Positions 5,090 through 7,871 of a stretch of DNA of 7,871 nt are shown here, piece by piece. The position numbers were made by a program, and so were the translations under genes. Under the pieces are notes generated by a model, which saw only the letters and a program-made list of their open reading frames with translations, did not search any database and was not told the origin of the DNA. The stretch spans positions 1 to 7,871 of the forward strand of contig JACRQB010000104.1 of assembly GCA_016222925.1 (NCBI GenBank), written 5' to 3'. The stretch is from Nitrospirota bacterium. Its GTDB lineage: Bacteria; Nitrospirota; Nitrospiria; Nitrospirales; Nitrospiraceae. Positions within the stretch are counted from its first letter, which is position 1. The number at the start of each line of letters is the position of its first letter.

Positions 5090-7327
5090 GTGGGTGGACT
5101 GTTCAGTCGACGCCAAATCAGATCGATCACGGATGGGTGTACCAACATCATCATCAAGACCGGTGGGATCAGCATCATCCTCTGTATTCTCGGGATGTGC
5201 ATCTTTCTGGTGAAAGAAGTCATCCCACTTTTTCAACCGCCCCGCGCCACCCCGACCGAGCCGATTACTCTCACTCCGCTTGAGCGTCCCTCGCCGTCAG
5301 CGCTCATCGGCATCGACGAGCACCAAGAGCTTGCTTATGTGCTACGTGGCGGTTCCCTCGAGTTTGTCTTCTTAGCGGGAACCACTCCTACGACACCACC
5401 AATCCATCCGCGCGTGCTGTTACCAGACGGATCGGTAACAGCTGTCGCTCGTGCTCTTGGGAAAGGGCATTCTCTGGCCATCGGTACCGTGGATGGGAGG
5501 GTCGTTCCGGTGGCGATCGAATTCACTCAGGACTTCCAAGGTAACGAACGTTCGATTGCCCCGTCCGTCACCGTCGGGACTCCGATGAGTGCCGCACTGA
5601 CTTCGCAACCGATTGCCAAGATGACGTATCAGAGCACGGACTCCGACGTTCGGATTGCCGCGCTGCTTCACGATCAGCATCTCTGGTTGACCACGAGCCG
5701 GAACACATCCCGTCCTGATGGAACCGCTGAGGCTTCGATCACGCAGGTTGATCTCACTCCCAGCATTCCCGGTCGTGTGACGGCGATCACACTTGCGAGT
5801 CGGGCAGAGCTTCTCGCTGTCGGTACGGAAGACGGCAAGGTCTACCATTTCGACCTCCGGGAACCGGCGAAGCCTGGTCTGGTTGAAACGACCCAGGCTT
5901 CTGAAGGAAGCGAGGCGATTACCGCGCTGGCCTATTTGATGGGTGACAGGAGCCTTGTGGTCGGCGGTGCGTCCGGGCAGATTGCCGTGTGGATGCCCGT
6001 GCGAGAACATGCCGCGACCAATACGACCCATATGACACGAATCCATCGGTTTACTCCTCATCAGAGTGCGGTCACCGACATCACGATTTCCCAGCGCGAT
6101 AAGGGATTCATCACGACCGATGCCGGAGGAGAAATCCGTCTGCACCACTCGACGTCCGAACAAACGTTGCTGACGCTTGCTCCACAACAGGGGACGCTCC
6201 GCAGTATCTATTTTTCTCCGAAGGCGGATGGCCTGGTCGGGCTCGCTGAAAATGATCGACTGGTGCATTACGACATTACAAACCCCTACCCCGAAATCAC
6301 CTTGGCCACCTTGTTCTCCCCCGTGATGTACGAGGGGTATGATCGGCCGGAACTCGTTTGGCAATCCTCGAGTGGGTCGGACGACTTTGAAGCGAAGTTC
6401 AGCTTGACCCCGCTGATCTTTGGAACCATTAAAGGCACCATCTATGCCGTACTCTTGGCGGTGCCGTTGGCGGTACTGGCCGCCATCTACACCGCCATGT
6501 TCATGCATCCGGATCTTCGGGCCAAGATCAAGCCGACGATTGAAATCATGGCCGCGTTGCCCACCGTGGTGCTCGGATTTCTGGCCGGCCTCTGGTTTGC
6601 TCCGGTCCTGGCGCGGCACTTTCCCGCCATGACGGGGATGGTCTCGGTGATGCCCGTGGTCATTGCCCTTTCCAGCGGACTCTTTCTCTTGTTCCCTGCC
6701 TCCCTCAAGCATCGTGTGAGGCCTGGTGTCGAGGCGCTGCTGATGATGCCGATCATCGTCGCCGTGGTCTGGGGGTGTCTTGAGACCAATGCGTGGTGGG
6801 AGTCCGTTTTGTTCGACGGTCATTTTAAACCGTGGCTCCAGACCTATCTCGGTCTGAATTATGACCAGCGCAACGCCATCGTGGTCGGTGTGGCCATGGG
6901 ATTTGCCATCATCCCCATCATCTACAGCATTTCTGAAGAAGCGCTTTCCAATGTTCCGAAGAATCTGATCGCCGGGTCCTTGGCCCTCGGCGCCACGCGA
7001 TGGCAAACGCTGACCCATCTCGTCCTGATCTCGGCCAGTCCGGGCATTTTCTCGGCGTTGATGATCGGGTTCGGTCGGGCTGTGGGCGAGACCATGATCG
7101 TGCTGATGGCGACCGGTAATACGCCGATTATGGATTGGAGCCTCTTCAACGGGTTTCGAACCCTGTCCGCGAATATCGCCGTGGAGATCCCTGAAGCGCC
7201 GCATGGCGGGACCTTGTATCGCACACTGTTTTTGGCGGGCTTGCTCCTCTTTGTCGCCACCTTTCTGCTCAATACGGTCGCGGAGCTGGTTCGACAGCGA
7301 CTCAGAGAGAAATACAGCCAATTCTAA
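5090..7327 (+). CDS. pstC: Phosphate ABC permease PstC with a periplasmic WD40-like domain
   Basis: A 745-residue inner-membrane permease, about twice the size of E. coli PstC. Layout: basic N-terminus; membrane helix about 25-43 (GGISIILCILGMCIFLV); a soluble, presumably periplasmic domain about 48-435; then the permease core. In the soluble domain, similar blocks repeat with the pattern 'V-T-A-(hydrophobic)...L-A-(V/I)-G-(T/A)-x-D-G-x-(V/I)'. They begin near residues 114, 228 (RVTAITLASRAELLAVG), 274, 325 and 368, with probable divergent copies near 71 and 184, which suggests a beta-propeller. The core starts with SLTPLIFGTIKGTIYAVLLA (438-457), then EIMAALPTVVLGFLAGLW (485-502). The cytoplasmic coupling loop EEALSNVP to GSLALGATRWQTL lies at 616-641, and the conserved GRAVGET is at 662-668. 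Large PstC forms with an extra N-terminal domain are known in Pseudomonas and Vibrio. The GTG start at 5090 is the only usual start in frame after TGA 5036-5038 and has no visible ribosome binding site, so the N-terminus is uncertain. pstA follows 93 bases later. Confidence 0.93.
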   Translation: MGGLFSRRQIRSITDGCTNIIIKTGGISIILCILGMCIFLVKEVIPLFQPPRATPTEPITLTPLERPSPSALIGIDEHQELAYVLRGGSLEFVFLAGTTPTTPPIHPRVLLPDGSVTAVARALGKGHSLAIGTVDGRVVPVAIEFTQDFQGNERSIAPSVTVGTPMSAALTSQPIAKMTYQSTDSDVRIAALLHDQHLWLTTSRNTSRPDGTAEASITQVDLTPSIPGRVTAITLASRAELLAVGTEDGKVYHFDLREPAKPGLVETTQASEGSEAITALAYLMGDRSLVVGGASGQIAVWMPVREHAATNTTHMTRIHRFTPHQSAVTDITISQRDKGFITTDAGGEIRLHHSTSEQTLLTLAPQQGTLRSIYFSPKADGLVGLAENDRLVHYDITNPYPEITLATLFSPVMYEGYDRPELVWQSSSGSDDFEAKFSLTPLIFGTIKGTIYAVLLAVPLAVLAAIYTAMFMHPDLRAKIKPTIEIMAALPTVVLGFLAGLWFAPVLARHFPAMTGMVSVMPVVIALSSGLFLLFPASLKHRVRPGVEALLMMPIIVAVVWGCLETNAWWESVLFDGHFKPWLQTYLGLNYDQRNAIVVGVAMGFAIIPIIYSISEEALSNVPKNLIAGSLALGATRWQTLTHLVLISASPGIFSALMIGFGRAVGETMIVLMATGNTPIMDWSLFNGFRTLSANIAVEIPEAPHGGTLYRTLFLAGLLLFVATFLLNTVAELVRQRLREKYSQF

Positions 7328-7420
7328 GCGGAATGCTTTCTGACAAGCGACGTTCATGAATGATAAGCAAGACCCGGTTGTTGGAAGAGGGATTGGACAA
7401 ACAGGGACACGAGTGAGTTG

Positions 7421-7871
7421 ATGAAACAGTGGATCAAGCAGTTCATGGCAAGCGGTGACCTCTTCATTTGGGGCTGCGGGGCCGGGCTTTCCATTTCGCT
7501 GCTCATGATCGGTGGGCTTCTGGTGCTCATCCTCCTCAACGGGTTCGGGTATTTTTGGCCGGCTGATCTCGTCGAATTGACGCTGAAGGACGGAAAGCAT
7601 GTGATCGGTCAGGCGGCCGGCGAAGACGTGAGTCCAAAAGGGATCCCGCGAATCAAGATGAAGATCGGTAATCGCGATTTGTACGGGCTCGACTATCGGT
7701 GGATCAATACCGATCAGATCGTCGAACGAGCCACGCCGACCGATCTCGTGCTGGTGGAGCGGCGCGAGTGGGGGAACTTCTATGGACGGCTCCGGACGCT
7801 GGGCAAGGAAGACCAAGCTGTGGCTGAAGGAACGGAGGCCGTATGGCAGTCCCTCCCGGCCCTGCTTCGAC
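7421..7871 (+). CDS. pstA: Phosphate ABC permease PstA, N-terminal part (3' end outside window)
   Basis: The frame opens at ATG 7421 and is still open at the window edge, giving 150 whole codons. It starts MKQWIKQFMASGDLFIWGC, then a membrane helix about 20-43 (AGLSISLLMIGGLLVLILLN) and FGYFWPADLVELTLKDGK, followed by a soluble segment with GNRDLYGLDYRWINTDQI and ERREWGNFYGRL. This is the enlarged N-terminal region of the long PstA form (about 550 residues in Pseudomonas-type systems), whose permease core would lie beyond the edge. FWP followed by the soluble domain is what I recognise. It lies 93 bases after pstC, and together they should form the PstCA heterodimer driven by PstB. A TTG immediately upstream (7418) is a possible alternative start. 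The ribosome binding site is weak (GAG-rich, close to the start). Confidence 0.85.
   Translation, partial: MKQWIKQFMASGDLFIWGCGAGLSISLLMIGGLLVLILLNGFGYFWPADLVELTLKDGKHVIGQAAGEDVSPKGIPRIKMKIGNRDLYGLDYRWINTDQIVERATPTDLVLVERREWGNFYGRLRTLGKEDQAVAEGTEAVWQSLPALLR

Noticed and set aside
5420..7816. Very long open frame (798 codons) on the minus strand opposite pstC and pstA
   Set aside because: It is rich in His, Arg, Gln, Asp and Gly with no hydrophobic core or recognisable motif, which is what the antisense of a GC-rich coding region gives. The + strand encodes an unmistakable permease over the same bases.
1..7871. CRISPR array, tRNA/rRNA gene or intact insertion sequence
   Set aside because: No regularly spaced repeats beyond the Pho-like box, no RNA gene signatures and no transposase or terminal inverted repeats were found on reading both strands.

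Overview
The window is one face of a phosphate-acquisition locus of a Gram-negative bacterium, with every gene on the + strand. An outer-membrane porin, two outer-membrane-type lipoprotein genes and Sec signal peptides establish the diderm envelope. The moderate-to-high GC content, the enlarged PstC and PstA forms and the style of the lipoproteins suggest a Nitrospira-like (Nitrospirota) organism. That assignment is from memory of similar proteins and is only tentative; the large PstC/PstA forms also occur in Pseudomonas and Vibrio.

Left block (1-1998): the C-terminal end of a first PstS-like phosphate-binding protein runs in from outside the window. It is followed by an intact porin of the phosphate-selective porin O/P family, whose true start (418, behind a strong AGGAGG) lies 72 bases inside the longest open frame. 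Middle block (2039-3527): two outer-membrane-type lipoprotein genes follow, and both are broken. The first is an Slp-family gene with an in-frame amber codon and an 8-bp tandem duplication; removing one copy restores the frame exactly. The second is a lipoprotein with a C-terminal coiled coil whose reading frame switches near 2900-2912.

Spacer (3528-3904): a weak hairpin, then three 11-bp-spaced TTAACA/GTGACA direct repeats that look like a PhoB/PhoP box, then a leader of about 250 bases holding a doubtful 44-codon frame. Right block (3905-7871): pstS, pstC and the start of pstA. PstC carries a periplasmic insertion of nearly 400 residues with at least five WD40-like (beta-propeller) repeats between its first membrane helix and the permease core. 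PstA also begins with an enlarged soluble domain and runs off the window; pstB is probably beyond the edge.

Working model (inference): phosphate crosses the outer membrane through the porin, is captured by one or both PstS proteins and is imported by PstC/PstA with a PstB ATPase not seen here. The Pho box would induce the pst genes under phosphate starvation. The two lipoproteins appear to be in decay, unless the lesions are assembly errors. I see no RNA genes, CRISPR arrays or intact mobile elements.
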